Program-made: the position numbers and the translations under genes
Notes under the pieces: model-generated
The model's input: only the letters and a program-made list of their open reading frames with translations
Database searches by the model: none
What the model was told of the DNA's origin: nothing
Part shown: one piece after another, positions 1-12,650 of the stretch
How positions within the stretch are numbered: position 1 is the stretch's first letter
Layout: each line of letters opens with the position of its first letter
NCBI GenBank assembly: GCA_029204225.1
Contig: CM055095.1
Coordinates: forward strand, 41,287,719-41,351,718
Direction of reading: 5' to 3'
Length of the DNA: 64,000 nucleotides
From: Diphasiastrum complanatum
Taxonomy: Eukaryota > Streptophyta > Lycopodiopsida > Lycopodiales > Lycopodiaceae

Positions 1-1255
1 ATACTCTTTGTTGAAGAGGTTGGAAAACCCTAGTTAAGGGTTTTGAATTGCAAAAGTGGATTGCTCTCTCTATACAACGAGTGTTGAGGAGCTGTAAACG
101 TAGACAACACGATGCTCTAGCTGGAAGAACTCGCTTTCCAATGGCTGCTGACAGCCATGAACTACCCTAGGTGCTGGTTTGATCCATACCTACAGAAGAA
201 ACACCATTTTTAAATGCTTAAAAATTAGAGTATGAAGAAGCAGACCTGCAGACTGGTCGCGCGCATCAATCTCAATTGGATGATAGTGTTTGGAAAAAGC
301 TAGTGCTTCTAAAGTCGGGTTTTAGCGCGTGAAACTATTGTGGGCTGTGGGATCTAAGTTGAAACTGATCAACGGTGGAAATAGAGGTGGATCTGGGCCA
401 AAGATTGGAAGTAACCATGGGATAAGGAGAGAAATGCCTTGAAGAGCCTTGAAGGGTAAAATGCACGGCAATTGCATTAAAATTTTTCATTTGAAAATCC
501 ATTAAAAGGGCCTGACTAGTAAAAGTCGTTTTGAAGGCTATTGGACTTCATAAAAAAGTAGTTCAAAAAACTGAAAAATCTCTAATTTGGGCCTCCCTTA
601 GCCTATTTTGGCAAAATGAGGGGCTACGGACTCCAAACGAAGGGCACCCAGACTATATCTGCAAGTACGGTACCGCAAAATAGAGTGGATGTAGAGGAGA
701 ATGCACTTAGTGATGATGTGAGGCTCATAGCTCCAACATATTGGTTGAGTACACATCATCGACCGAGGAGATTCGGTCGACTCCTTGTGACCAGTCACAT
801 GTTTTTCCTTTCCGTGAGGGTCACTCTGATGAGGGTCGCACCCTCACCCCTGGCGCTACTGCCAATGCTTCCTCCCAACACTCTTGGGAGAGGAGAAGGG
901 GCCGCCTCGGTTTCTCTAGTTGTGGAGGATGTGGCGATGATCCTGATCTCTTTGACGTGGTCATGAGTCTTGCGTAGCACATCTCATCGTGGGGAGTTCC
1001 AATTTTGAGAGACATTGACCCAGGAGGCTACATGTACGGCACACAATATTGTGACTCATTGTTGTGTCGTGGATGTAGCATAGGGGTCTGTCGCTGGGAG
1101 CGGCAACCTCGCCTTCACTGCATAGCAAGAAGAGAGAGAGAGAGAGAGAGGAGGGAGAGGATAAAGAGAGTGGAGAGAGGGAGAGAGAGAATGCCTAGGT
1201 TGAGAAAGGCTTTGGGGGCTCGAGCGCCTACCCAAAGCTATTCTATCCCAACGTA
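1..1255. other. unassigned sequence, no supported gene
   Basis: I see no recognisable domain here. A 116-codon forward frame at 616-966 and overlapping frames at 741-977 have no family motif and overlap one another in several frames, so I do not call them. A short imperfect GA tract lies at about 1129-1190. The stretch may be degraded transposon sequence. Confidence 0.4.
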
Positions 1256-1256
1256 G

Positions 1257-2200
<944 letters not shown>

Positions 2201-2201
2201 T

Positions 2202-2214
2202 TGGCGCCGTTGCC
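2202..2214 (+). promoter_or_regulatory. primer binding site, tRNA-Asp type
   Basis: TGGCGCCGTTGCC is the 5' part of the primer binding site used by many plant Athila/Tat-type gypsy elements, complementary to the 3' end of tRNA-Asp. It starts two bases after a terminal CA, the usual LTR-to-PBS spacing. Confidence 0.7.
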
Positions 2215-2757
2215 ACTCTTTCCGCTCTTTTCTCATGCTTTTTGCTTGATTTCTTGCTTTTGTAGTGTAAAACTTCTGTTTTGACGTAGTGATTCAAACT
2301 ACTATCTATGTCTTGTTGTGTTCTTCTGTTGGAGGGTTTGCGGATCCCAAGGCAACCCTAATCCTAGTTAATAAGTGAGAGGGATTTGGCACCCTGCATG
2401 TGTAAGTCCAACCCGATGATCACACAGTTATTTGATTGATTAGTTAAAAGTCAACAAAAGGACTTTAGGCCTTTTTGCGGGACTTTTAATGTCGCAGGGC
2501 CTAAATGTCAAGTTAGTGAAAAAAGTTGGGTTTTCCTCCAATTTTGATGGCTCCCACACTTTTTTAAATCTGAATAAAAAGAGAGGCAAGACTAGACCAA
2601 TAGGATTCAGAGGCCAGGGTCCTCCTCTCTACTATAAGAAGGGACCAACTCGAGTTACTCCTCATGTTCATTTCCTCATTTTAATAAAGCAGATTGGTTC
2701 TCTTCATAAATAGATTGATGAATGACCTTGCTCTTCTTCTTCCCTTCTCCATCTCTC
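2215..2757. other. leader of G1, no gag seen
   Basis: Between the PBS and the first pol-like codons I find no zinc knuckle or gag domain, so gag appears to be deleted. A TATA-like CTATAAGAAGGG lies near 2631, but its role is uncertain. Confidence 0.35.
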
Positions 2758-3761
2758 ATGCTTTTTTTGGATTTTGCTAATTATTGTTTGTCTAGTAAGA
2801 TCAATATTTCATTGGGAGAATTCCTGAAGTTGGTGCCAAAAGCAAAAGAAGCTTTAGCGCAAAAGTTAGCTCAAGAAGAACCAAAAGTCCATTAGGAGCT
2901 ACTTTTTTGTGCTGGATTTGAAGAATCTAACGAAGTACTCCATGTTGGAGCCGCTTGGGAAAGTGAACAAAAGAATATCACTCTACCAATACAACATAGA
3001 CAATTTTCTAATGAAGTAGCTGTTAGATGGCGGTTCGGGAGTTAACCTGATTTCTACAAAGCTATGTGCAAAATGGGGCCTTACAAAGATCAAACCTGCT
3101 ACTTTTGCTATTAAGCTAGCTGATCAAATGATAGTTCGTCCACGAGGAATGGTGGAAGATATATCTGTCAGGATTGTAGGAGTACGGTTCGTCATTACTT
3201 TCGTAGTGATGGACTTACCAGAAGCGCCTAATGTTTACCGAGTTCTATTGGGACGTCCATGGGTATGAGTTGTGCAAGTAATTCATAACTGGGGTACCGG
3301 AAAAATCACTTTTGACAATCGTAAACGTGCAGTTAAAATTGATCCTACAACTTGGACTATCAAACCAGTGGTTCAAAAAGAGGATGACAATTCGTCAACA
3401 ACGGATCACACTTGTGACCGACCTTTACAACTCCGTCATGAAGCGTTGCACAAATTTTTGTGAAACCCGATTGATGGCAGTTCATGCCTTAGCAGCAAAG
3501 AAAGCCCGTCGCAAGGCATGGCACGATCACCGATTCCACAAAAAAGATTTGAAAGCAGGAGATCTTGCATTAATGTACAAAACCAAGCTGATCAAGGACA
3601 AGTTGAAATTTATTGGGGAAGGCCCATATAAAGTGAAGGAAATCTTGAACTATGGCGCAGTAATTCTTGAGCACTTGGATGGAAAACGATTTGATACTCC
3701 GGTGAATGGCAACTGCTTACGCAAGTTTTGGCAGCCTGCTCCGCCAGTTCAGGAAGTTTGA
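2758..3761 (+). pseudogene. G1 pol remnant: protease joined to integrase C-terminus
   Basis: This is a Ty3/gypsy polyprotein relic. An N-terminal pol stretch (from about 2758, with a stop near 2893) leads into an aspartic protease at about 3020-3268 with active-site motif LLDGGSGVNLIS and the C-terminal flap LLGRPWV followed by TGA. Integrase-tail sequence then follows in other frames: the frame at 3312-3761 ends with KAGDLALMYKTKL, GEGPYKVKEI and VNGNCLRKFW, the SH3-like C-terminal domain of gypsy integrases. Reverse transcriptase, RNase H and the integrase zinc finger and DDE core are absent, so roughly 3 kb was lost. The protease and tail are homologous to those of G2 at 9.9 and 13.7 kb. 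Frameshifts and stops make it non-functional. Confidence 0.85.
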
Positions 3762-3769
3762 TCTCAATG

Positions 3770-4575
3770 GTTTTTTCATTTTATTTGTTTTTCAATTTTT
3801 TGTTTTTCAGTATTTAATTTGCTAAGTTTTTTGGAAAAAGACAGTTAAAAAAAAATTATTAAATTGAGAAAAGACTGATGAGCAAAAGTCAGAAAGTCAT
3901 CAGCATAGAAAATGAAGCACAGTAATTTTTTGATGGAAAAAGACTTAGAAAATCACTGTTTTGGTCAGATTTAGCGTATTCAGTACCAAAAACCTTTGCT
4001 GAACTCTCAAACTGTACATCCACTCTAGATTTATCTAATTTGAGATGGGCGAAGGTTCCTGTCCAAAAAAACTCCAGTTTTTTAGTCCGACGAAGGATTA
4101 GTGATATGCCATTTTGAGAACCTTCGTCGAGCATCTTAACCTCACTATTAACCTTCGTCGACCTGTTAGATGATCTTAAAATGTCAAAATTAGGTTGTCC
4201 ATAGGTTCAGGTCTTGAAAAAATACATTTATGATACCCGGGCGAAGAACCCTCTTAGGCGAAGGTTTATCCTTCGCCAGGCCTGGAAAACGTTTGCCTGA
4301 TAGGTTCAGATTCCCAAAAACCTTCGCCGAGATTTTTATACCCTGTTATCACAGTACTGTACATGCCTATAAATTTTTGTTCAGAACTGATCAGCCAAAC
4401 TAGTATTCAGTGTAATGGACCCACCAAATTCACCTATAAGTTGACTAAATTCGATTCATTCCTCACTTGTGCTAGCGAAGCTCTTGCGAATTTTTACCAT
4501 GACCAAAGCCTTCCATAATTTTTGCACTGCTTTCTAAGACACTTTTACGCATTTTATATCTCCTTTCTAATCATC
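3770..4575 (+). repeat. post-pol spacer of G1 with recurring CGAAGG/CCTTCG words
   Basis: This T-rich and then mixed spacer separates pol from the next ORF. Between about 4050 and 4330 the word CGAAGG or its complement CCTTCG occurs about seven times, often extended to ACCTTCGTCGA or CCTTCGCC, so many short stems are possible. G2 has a spacer of the same position and size at 13.88-14.55 kb, with a different recurring word. Confidence 0.6.
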
Positions 4576-7017
4576 ATGTCTTCTACCGATACTTCCCAGT
4601 CTCCGCGCTATACTATCCATCGTGATGTCCCATCTGCAACGGACATCATGATCCTTCCTAGCACAAGCATGGTCACTCAGTGGATGGCCCTTGCGGAGCC
4701 TTTGCTCACTGCAATGGGTATTCATGGGAGAGTCTTTTCTGGTTGCATCAATATGGAATTTATCACTCTTGCCTTCAGTACATGGAAGGAAGAAAAATCT
4801 AAATTTTATATCACTTTCCAGGGAGCCACACACAAGGTGCGCGTCACTGAGGTCGCCCTTGCAGCTATAGGTATAGCATCTGGCACGCAGGCCTCACCCA
4901 ATCACAACCACGCCAAATAGGCCATCAAGCCATATATTGACCTCACCAACGATCTGCACTGGACCAATGACGGCTACCTTCTGGAAGCCATCATTGAGCC
5001 TTCAATCTACGCGGCTGCCCAACTACTGAACAACTTCCTCATGGTTGGCAACCTCAGGAAAGACTGCATCACATCACAGATCCTCCATAGGATAGTGGAG
5101 TCCCACACCAAGTTGGCCAAAGCTCCTCTTGAACCATATAATTGGTTCAAGACTGTTTCTGGTGAGCTCAAACGAGCTATTAAGGCCAATACTAAACATC
5201 TGTTCACTATTGGCTCTTTATTGTCCCTTTTAGCCGCTTCTCACTTAGAAAACAGAATCCATGGCTTTCACTTGGATTTTGTGTTGTCGGTCTATGAAGA
5301 AGCACCGGCAGAGTCATCTCACTAGGCCTCGAGTTCTCGTAGTCGTCGTCGTCCACACAGCGAGATCGTTATTTCTGACTCGCCTTCTGCGTCACGACGT
5401 CGCACTAGACATAACTCGTCAGCTACGCTTCCACCCCTTGTTGTTGTTCGCACTGAATTTCCCATAGCCCCAGCCTCTGATGCTTCCCTCGCCTCTGCTT
5501 CTATTCAAGGATAGTATGTGACCATTGGGCCTACCATTCCCATCATAGCTGCCCAGGCCGCCTCACCCCCACACACTGAAGCCACCTCACCAAACATACA
5601 GTTCTTTATGGATATGTTTGATGATTCCGACCCCCTTGGGGCCACTGAAATTTTTGAAATGCCCCAAAGCCCTGTGCCCTTTGAACTCCAATCCCCTAGA
5701 AGAGGATTTGGACATATCCATGAATCTACTGTTGGTGTTAAAGATGTCTGCTAGCCACCTCACACGGAAGATAGCCCAGCCGCACTTTGAGTCAAAAAGG
5801 CTATGAAATCACCAAAAGAGTTCGATGCCACAGTGCTTGAGGGATTTGAAGAAGAGGACATTTATGAAGAAGAAGAAGTATTGGCACCTATTCCACGCCT
5901 ACCAAGGATAGTACCATCAGGTCCTCCTGCTACTGCCGCCTCCACGACCGTCGATTCTGGTGATGCTCTAGGTTTGGTTTCAAGCCTTGTGCAAGTGATC
6001 CAGTCTATGTTGGATAAGAAGAAGGAAATGGAGCAGAGAATCTCCGAGATGGGGTCCGAAAACACTCTGATCAGCCAGAAACTTGTCCAACTGGATTGAG
6101 AGTTAAAAGTTGCCAAACAACATGAAGACAAGGCTGAAGCCGAAAAGAAGTTGGCCCAACAACAAGCTGATCGCTTGGAAGACTACATCAGCTCCCTGCA
6201 AAATGCCCTGACAACCGCATAGGATCAGGTGGATAAGGCCATGCAAGATGAAAAGCAACAGGTGCAGCTGCTGAAGGGTCAATTACAGATGGCCGAACAA
6301 GATCGCATGTGGCTTCAAGGTGAATTGGATGCGACCACCCTTGAACGTGATGCGTATCTTTAAACACAAATACTAGATCATCCGGTCACACTGACGGAGA
6401 TTGCGTATTTGTTCAAGAAATTGGAGACATACAAAGTGGCCCTTCAAAGATTTCAAGGCCGCTTTGACAGGTTCAAAGGAGTAGCTTCAACCGAGTTGGC
6501 AAAGGCTAAAGAGACCATCACCGCCTATGAAAAAGAAGCCGTCCAAGTGTTGGAAGCCGGACCACAAATGTCCGTACCGGTCATGCCGCAATTCTCCCCT
6601 CCGCGCCAAGAAGCTATACCAATGGATACAAGGGTAGATTCCAGCATGGACCAGGGGGGAGCTCTTGATATTGGCGAACCACCGCCAATCTTACCGACAA
6701 TACAAACAGGTCCATCCTCATCAAGGACCACACCTCTATTCAAAAGGCCCATCAGCGTCGAGGACTAGATCCAGACCTTCTTAAAGCAACATCCGCATGA
6801 GTCCTCGCGTGGTGGATGGGTTCTGAAGTTTAAGACCTCTGAGATAGAGGCCGGCAAAGAGTTGGATAAAATACCTGCATTTGGGAGAGCAGCTGGCATG
6901 GAGAATCACTGTTTTTCAAAAAACTCCGGCATCAATTAGGAGTTACGTCGCCAGTCCTCGGGGATTTCATTAACTCACATGCTTTTTAGTGATTTACTGC
7001 CTTTGCAGCATTTTTAA
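4576..7017 (+). pseudogene. 814-codon ORF downstream of G1 pol, ten nonsense codons
   Basis: One uninterrupted reading frame runs from ATG 4576 to TAA 7015. It is broken only by in-frame stops at 4918, 5323, 5512, 5752, 5788, 6097, 6220, 6361, 6766 and 6937 (7 TAG, 2 TGA, 1 TAA). I see no frameshift. The N-terminal third looks globular. The middle is rich in Ser/Pro/Arg and then acidic (EEDIYEEEEV). About residues 480-680 form a Gln/Glu/Lys-rich coiled coil, followed by a Pro-rich tail. I see no membrane segment or zinc knuckle. It sits where Athila/Tat elements carry an extra post-pol (env-like) ORF; a similar start appears at the same distance after G2 pol. Family not identified; an ATHILA ORF1-like origin is possible. 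Confidence 0.6.
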
Positions 7018-7215
7018 AAAAATGAGAATTTTCTTGGAACATGAAGCCGTACATCTATCTTCACTGACATTATCTTCAAAAAAATGGGATTGAAGTCAAA
7101 CTATGTCTATTCTTTTCACTTACTTGACCATAAATGAGACTCTATATTGGCTAAATAACAATCATTTGAAAGCATTGCAAGAATCAATTTCATTCAGAAT
7201 TGCAACAATCAATTT

Positions 7216-8645
7216 TTATTTAGAATTACAAGAATCAATTTCATCACTGACAACATCTTGCAATTCATCTCCTCTTAGATGATTTTCATCATCACTCTCA
7301 CTTTCAAAAATTATTTCATCATCCTGACTATTAGAATTTCTATTCTCAACATCTATGGAAGTGGGTGCTTCAAGTATGGTTTGACGATTTATTACATCTC
7401 TAGGTAGCTCAATCTCATAGTTAAATTGAAGGCTTTTCATTTCATTCTCAACATTTGCACCCTCAAATACTCGTCGTGAACGTGGTTCAACTTGAGCTAC
7501 AAACCACCATATCTTGTTTAGTCGATCTGGTTGAAAAAACACCTGCAAAAATCACTATTTTAGAACATATCGAAAACTCAAATACTGAAGTCACTTGCAA
7601 TAAAATGAAAAACATTATAGCATAGCATGTGCACCTGCTCACAGTGACGAGGCAACACCAATGTGTCAAAGGACTCCATGCTCAATGTTTTTGATGAATC
7701 AATCGCAAAAAATCCACTTGGATCCGGTTTTATGGTTGCATTTGGCCCTCTACAAACTACCTTGAACCATTTCACATCAATAAAAAATAGTGTCCACTTT
7801 CACCAAATGACACATCATAAATATTTTGTATAGTTCCTACGTATTCTATATCTCCTGAGATGAGATTCCGATCTCGTGCACTACTTTGACTTTCTTGTTG
7901 GAAAGATGCTATTACACCACAATCGTGTGTGCGTCTCTTGTTATCAATCCTTTCAACACGAAAGTGGAAACCAAAAGCCCATATAGCATTATGCATTTTG
8001 CACTGTCACATGACAAACATGAATCTCATAAATAATCACTGTGAATGAACATGGTGTTTCAAAATGATTAAACAAATATTGTTATAAACAAGAATGTTCT
8101 AATAATAAAGTATCTAAAGAATAATACCTTCCATTCGCATCCTCTTGCAAAGTCTCATTCTGCGTTTGATATTTTTTGTCCCTCTTTTGTTGTTTTTTGT
8201 AGTGTGTCATGCATCCACTCTATAGTGCATTGCTTGGGCAATGGCTCAAGATCATGTGAACTTGAGGCCATGTGTCTACCTCTATTCTGTCGTTGGCGCT
8301 TTCTAGACAAGGCCCTCTTTTTTTTTTCTTCTTCATATAGGTCTAACCATTTATCCATAACTCCACAATTATAAAGCATGAATGTAGAAATTTTTTCTCG
8401 TTGGAAGGGTGCCAACCTATGGCCCTTTCCCATCCCTTGAGGTTTTTCACTAGTTACATCTTCGGCTTCCTCATCACACCACAATAGTGGAGAAGATGGA
8501 TGTAGTTGGTGCAAAATTTCAGTAACATAAAAGAGAGATTCATGTACTAACCATCCCTCTGACATGCTACCTTCAGGCCTTGCCTTTTGACGCACAAAAT
8601 CTCTTAAGACTTTCATGTACCTTTTCATAAAGAACATCCACCCCT
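7216..8645 (-). pseudogene. CACTA (En/Spm) transposase C-terminal fragment with two introns
   Basis: Read on the minus strand, the first exon (8645 to 8128) carries WMFFMKRYMKVLRDFVRQKARPEG, matching the TNP2-associated DUF4218 signature (the usual form is WMYPFERYMK...RNRPEGS). The next exons carry a DUF4216-like domain: GFHFRVERIDNKRRTHDCGV, DIEYVGTIQNIYDVSFGE, then WWFVAQVEPRSRRVF, and an acidic tail. Intron 8003-8127 and intron 7543-7634 have canonical GT...AG ends and keep the frame. At least one TGA lies just before the first intron, and the catalytic N-terminal part is missing. The right edge abuts G2 gag codons at about 8646. Confidence 0.85.
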
Positions 8646-10389
8646 TTATGATCAACTTAAAAATGTGATTACCGATGCTATCCGTGAAGAAGACGAAGAT
8701 TCCGATGATGACTTTGACCATCGTGAAAAGAAATCTAACAATCCGGATCGTCCTAAGTCTGATAATATTGCTCAATCTTCTGAACTTCTACATCAAATGG
8801 AAACCTGGCAAAAAGCTCAACAATCACATATGGATAAACTCACTACCGATTTCCAAACCGCCATGAAACAAATTGCTGAGAAATCCTTTCCAGCAAGAGA
8901 AAATGTTTGGTGTCCAATCTGCTCACAGCATCACACTGCTAATGAATGCCCTCAATTGCGAAATCATTTTCCAGCAGCCACCAGACCCACCGTTTATCGA
9001 GCTTACCGCCCCTACCTGCCACAACAACCTGTGCCACGACCAGGGGTTTACCAACCATGACCACCTGCACCAAATCAATATCCATCCCCACGTCAACAGT
9101 TTGTTGTTAACCAACCTGCCTCACAAAACGTTTTCCATTATCTTGATCCGAATACCATCGATCCGGCCACCTACTATGTGGAAGACAATACTCAACCACA
9201 GTACTCTACTGAAACGGTTGTTTATTATACCTATGATTCTAATGCTCAACCACTAGATCCCAATGCCCAAGCTTATAATCCAAACCCAACTGTCTTTGCT
9301 GCACATCAACTACCCACAATACAAGGATGCTTTATCTGTGCAGGTAAACATCCTAGTATTTGCTGCCCAGATAAACTTCGTTTCCCTCCAGCTTGTAAAA
9401 ATTGTGGTATTTAACATCACGTGAAGGACTGCCCATCCCGATCCAACCCTGCTGCTCCAGTCTATTCAGTGCAAGTAGAAACTTTACCAGTTGAAACTCA
9501 TCATGTTTGGGTCTTGACTCGGGCACAAACCCAATGCCAAGCCCCTACACTTACACCCAGCAAAACTCAACCGCAGGCTGTTCCTCCAAGTGATGATTCA
9601 ACCCTGATAGTTTATCCTCACCCATCTGAAGAAATTCGGTTGCATCATGAGTATCGCCAACAAATCCGTAATGCCGACCAACAATCTTCCTCTTCCCATA
9701 AAGTACCTCACAAGCCCTTTAAAAGCAAAACCCTTGAAGGTACCGAAGTTTGGGAAGATATACTACAAGCCAATGTCACTCTTCCCTTCCATGTCCTCTG
9801 GAAGCATGCTGGCCAGTGGAAACAACAGATCCAATCCAATACCAGCACCACTATTGATGAGTTGTCTGAAATGCCCTTACATCTAACCAATCCACTCAAC
9901 GAACGGGGCAACATCAAAATCCCAGCTACCCATCATCAATCCCATGAAGTTTTAGTAGTACTCAATGGAAGTTCCGGGGTTAATATCATTTTCACATCCC
10001 TCATGATGGAATGGAATTTGAGAGACAAGCTAGCCAAACCTACTTGTCAGCTTCGAATGGCTGATCAAAGTGTGGTCCGACCTACCGGTTTCCTTCCGCA
10101 CGTGCTGATCAAACTAGGAGGTCTCAAATTTTCTGTTGACCTTGTAGTACTTGATATTTCCAATAATGCCTATTCTTATGAATTACTACCAATGCATGAG
10201 TCGTTCATGACTGGAGCAAAGGCCAAGTCACTTTTGGTAATCGTGACAATTCTGTCACAATTGACTCAACGGGTAAACTCAAACCTGCACCCATACATGA
10301 CGAGGAATCCTCAACCACCAACTCAATATTTGAGCCATACCAGTCCAGCCACGAAAAAGGTCATTATGTTAAATCTATTGATATCATAA
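8646..10389 (+). pseudogene. G2 gypsy gag (3' part) and protease
   Basis: One frame holds the gag C-terminal half and protease, broken by TGA 9058 and TAA 9412. Two or three zinc knuckles are visible: CPICSQHHTANEC (about 8911-8949), CFICAGKHPSIC (about 9329-9364) and CKNCGI-stop-HHVKDC around the TAA. The protease at about 9946-10200 aligns with that of G1, but its active site reads LNGSSGVN: the catalytic Asp is Asn (AAT at 9964-9966). The N-terminal gag is missing, replaced at the left by the CACTA fragment. A reverse-strand gag of the same family is at 57.9-62.1 kb. Confidence 0.85.
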
Positions 10390-11220
10390 ACTGGAGTCAC
10401 AGTCTAGCTACCATTGATTGTGTGAATGCCGATTATTGTGCTCAATATCAGGATAATTGTACCTCTCCACACCCGATCGATCACGACCAATTACCTGATC
10501 TAGATACATGCATCATGAATATCAATTTTGTTGATATTCTCCCACACCATGATGAGCTACTAAATGTTGCATGGCTACCTACTAATGAATCAGATGATTT
10601 ATTCATTGATGACGAGAACGTCTTACGAATTCAGAATTGTCCAGAAGATATGGACATTTCTGATATTCAGATCCTCAACTATATGGAAGCACTTCCCCCG
10701 AAGACCTATCCGCTACTTCCAAGGTGGAATTAGTTGCGAAGGTTGCAAGTGAAAAACCTGAGACAAATTCTACCGTCCCAAATGCCCACACTATCCATGG
10801 GATCTCTGTGAGGAGGAGACTATCTTTCAAATTGATGACAAGATCCTCCAAGACATACCAACTGTCTCTCCACCACCAAAACCTCAGCTACGTGGTCATA
10901 CTATGAAAGAGAAAATGAAAAAACCACTTCAAATTCAACAGTCGGGTGACCTCACAACTGTTCGAGAAGTTCCTGAGATTGCCTCTAGCCCTACACCCAT
11001 CCCCAAAAAATCACCATCTCGGCAAGATAAAGACACGGCCCCCCTCGAATCTCCAGCCCATGATGTCCCTGCATACTTTAAGGACTATACGATCGAGGAT
11101 GTCACAATCAAATTACCCCAAGCTCAACGTGAGTCCACTGGTAATTCACCTACGAAGGCCATGCACAAACCATAACCCTTTCCCTGAGTGAGCCAAATGA
11201 AACCAACGAATATCTTGTCC
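10390..11220 (+). pseudogene. G2 protease-to-RT linker
   Basis: Shifting frames (10422-10733, then 10903-11175) encode an acidic Asp/Glu-rich segment and a Pro/Ser/Lys-rich segment without a recognised domain. The stretch lies between protease and RT of the same element, so I treat it as decayed polyprotein linker. It holds several frameshifts. Confidence 0.6.
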
Positions 11221-11221
11221 A

Positions 11222-12640
11222 CATCAGAGCTCATCTCAATCGTGAACAATGAAGACGGCTTGAAAAACTCCTGCAAAAATATCGACATATCTTTGTCTGG
11301 ACCTATAAAGACATGAAAGGCGTCTCACCCGAAGTAGATGTGCATCGTATCCCACTTAAATCGGGTGCGAGGCCCACTGCGAGTCGTCCGTACAGATGAA
11401 ATCCCACCTATAAGGCCAAGATTAAAGAATAACTTTTAGATGCGAGATCTATATATGAAATTGAATATATTGAGTGGGTCTCCCCAATTGTCATCGTCCC
11501 CAAGAGAAATGAAAAACCCGGATCTATGTCAATTTTAAGAAACTTAACCCCGTCACTAAACGTGATCATTTTCCATTACCTTTCAGAGAATCCATCTTAG
11601 AAAATCTAGCAGGAGATGAGGCTTACTCCTTCTTAGATGGCTTTAGCGGATATAATATGATCCAGATCGCTGAAGAAGATCAACACAAAACCGCCTTTGC
11701 CACAAAATGGGAAACCTTCTGTTGGAAAGTCATGCCTTTTGGGCTCTGCAATGCTCCTAGCACCTTCCAACGTGTTATGCAAGCGGCCTTTTCTTAGAAG
11801 GGCGATACCTTAGAAGTTTACTTGAACGATTTAGGAGCACATTTCGAAGAAATTCGTCATCTGTCTGGGTAACCCATGCTATTGTGTTAGGACATATTAT
11901 CTCACGAAATGGCATTGCCATTGATCCTGAAAAGATCCTTATCATTCAAAATCTACCGGAACCGCATACGATACATGAAGTTTACTCCTTCCTTGGCCAC
12001 GCCAACTACTATCGATGCTTTATTGTCGATTTCGCTAACAAAGCCTGCTTAATCTACAAAGTAGTTGTAGTTCCCAAATGGACGGATGAACAACACGTCG
12101 CCTTCAATCAACTCAAAGAAGCCCTTACCAAAGCACCCATCCTCGGGGCTCCTGATTATTCTAAAGAATTCCATGTGCATACCGATGCATCCAAGTATGC
12201 CATTGGAGCCATGCTCACCCAACCGAGAGAATTCAAAAAGGATTACCCAATTCGTTTTCTTAGTCGACAACTGATACCTGCTGAGGTCAAGTATACCACC
12301 ACCGAACGCGAAGCCTTGGCAATGGTATATGCGGTTCAGAAGTTTCGCCATTATCTTCTAGGAAAAATCTTTGCATTCTTCACTGATCATCAAGCATTGC
12401 TGTATCTCATCAACAAGACCTGCACCACAGGTCGTATTACTAGATGGATCCTATTATTGAGAGAATTTGAGTTTAGGATCGTGGTTCGTAAGGGAGTTCA
12501 GCATTTTTTGGCAGATTATCTATCCCGAATCCCTAACCTTCCTACCCCTGATCAAGGTGCCAATGATGATTTACAAATGCAATCCTTTTTCAAGTTGACT
12601 CTACACCTGTATGGGCTAAGGAAATTACCTCATATTTAAC
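11222..12640 (+). pseudogene. G2 gypsy reverse transcriptase and RNase H
   Basis: The RT fingers begin with LLQKYRHIFVWTYKDMKGVSP and EWVSPIVIVPKRN. The palm follows with NFKKLNPVTKRDHFPLP, FLDGFSGYNMIQIAEED and MPFGLCNAPSTFQRV. The catalytic motif reads EVYLND instead of YxDD (AAC at about 11827), so one metal-binding Asp is lost. About 20 codons after it are disrupted. The connection and RNase H (11884-12639) are well kept: GHIISRNGIAIDPEK, FHVHTDASKYAIGAML, TEREALAMVYAVQKFRHYLLG, FTDHQALLYL and FLADYLSR. Stops occur at about 11395 and 11430 and frameshifts near 11520 and 11870. Order and motifs place it in Ty3/gypsy. Confidence 0.92.
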
Positions 12641-12650
12641 TTCAGGGCAA

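Noticed and set aside
616-977. Overlapping open frames on both strands
   Set aside because: No domain, conflicting frames, and no start or splice context.
4918-6939. TAG read as sense (alternative code or suppression) in the 814-codon frame
   Set aside because: TGA and TAA are also present, neighbouring elements are plainly decayed, and the host gene uses TAG as its normal stop.
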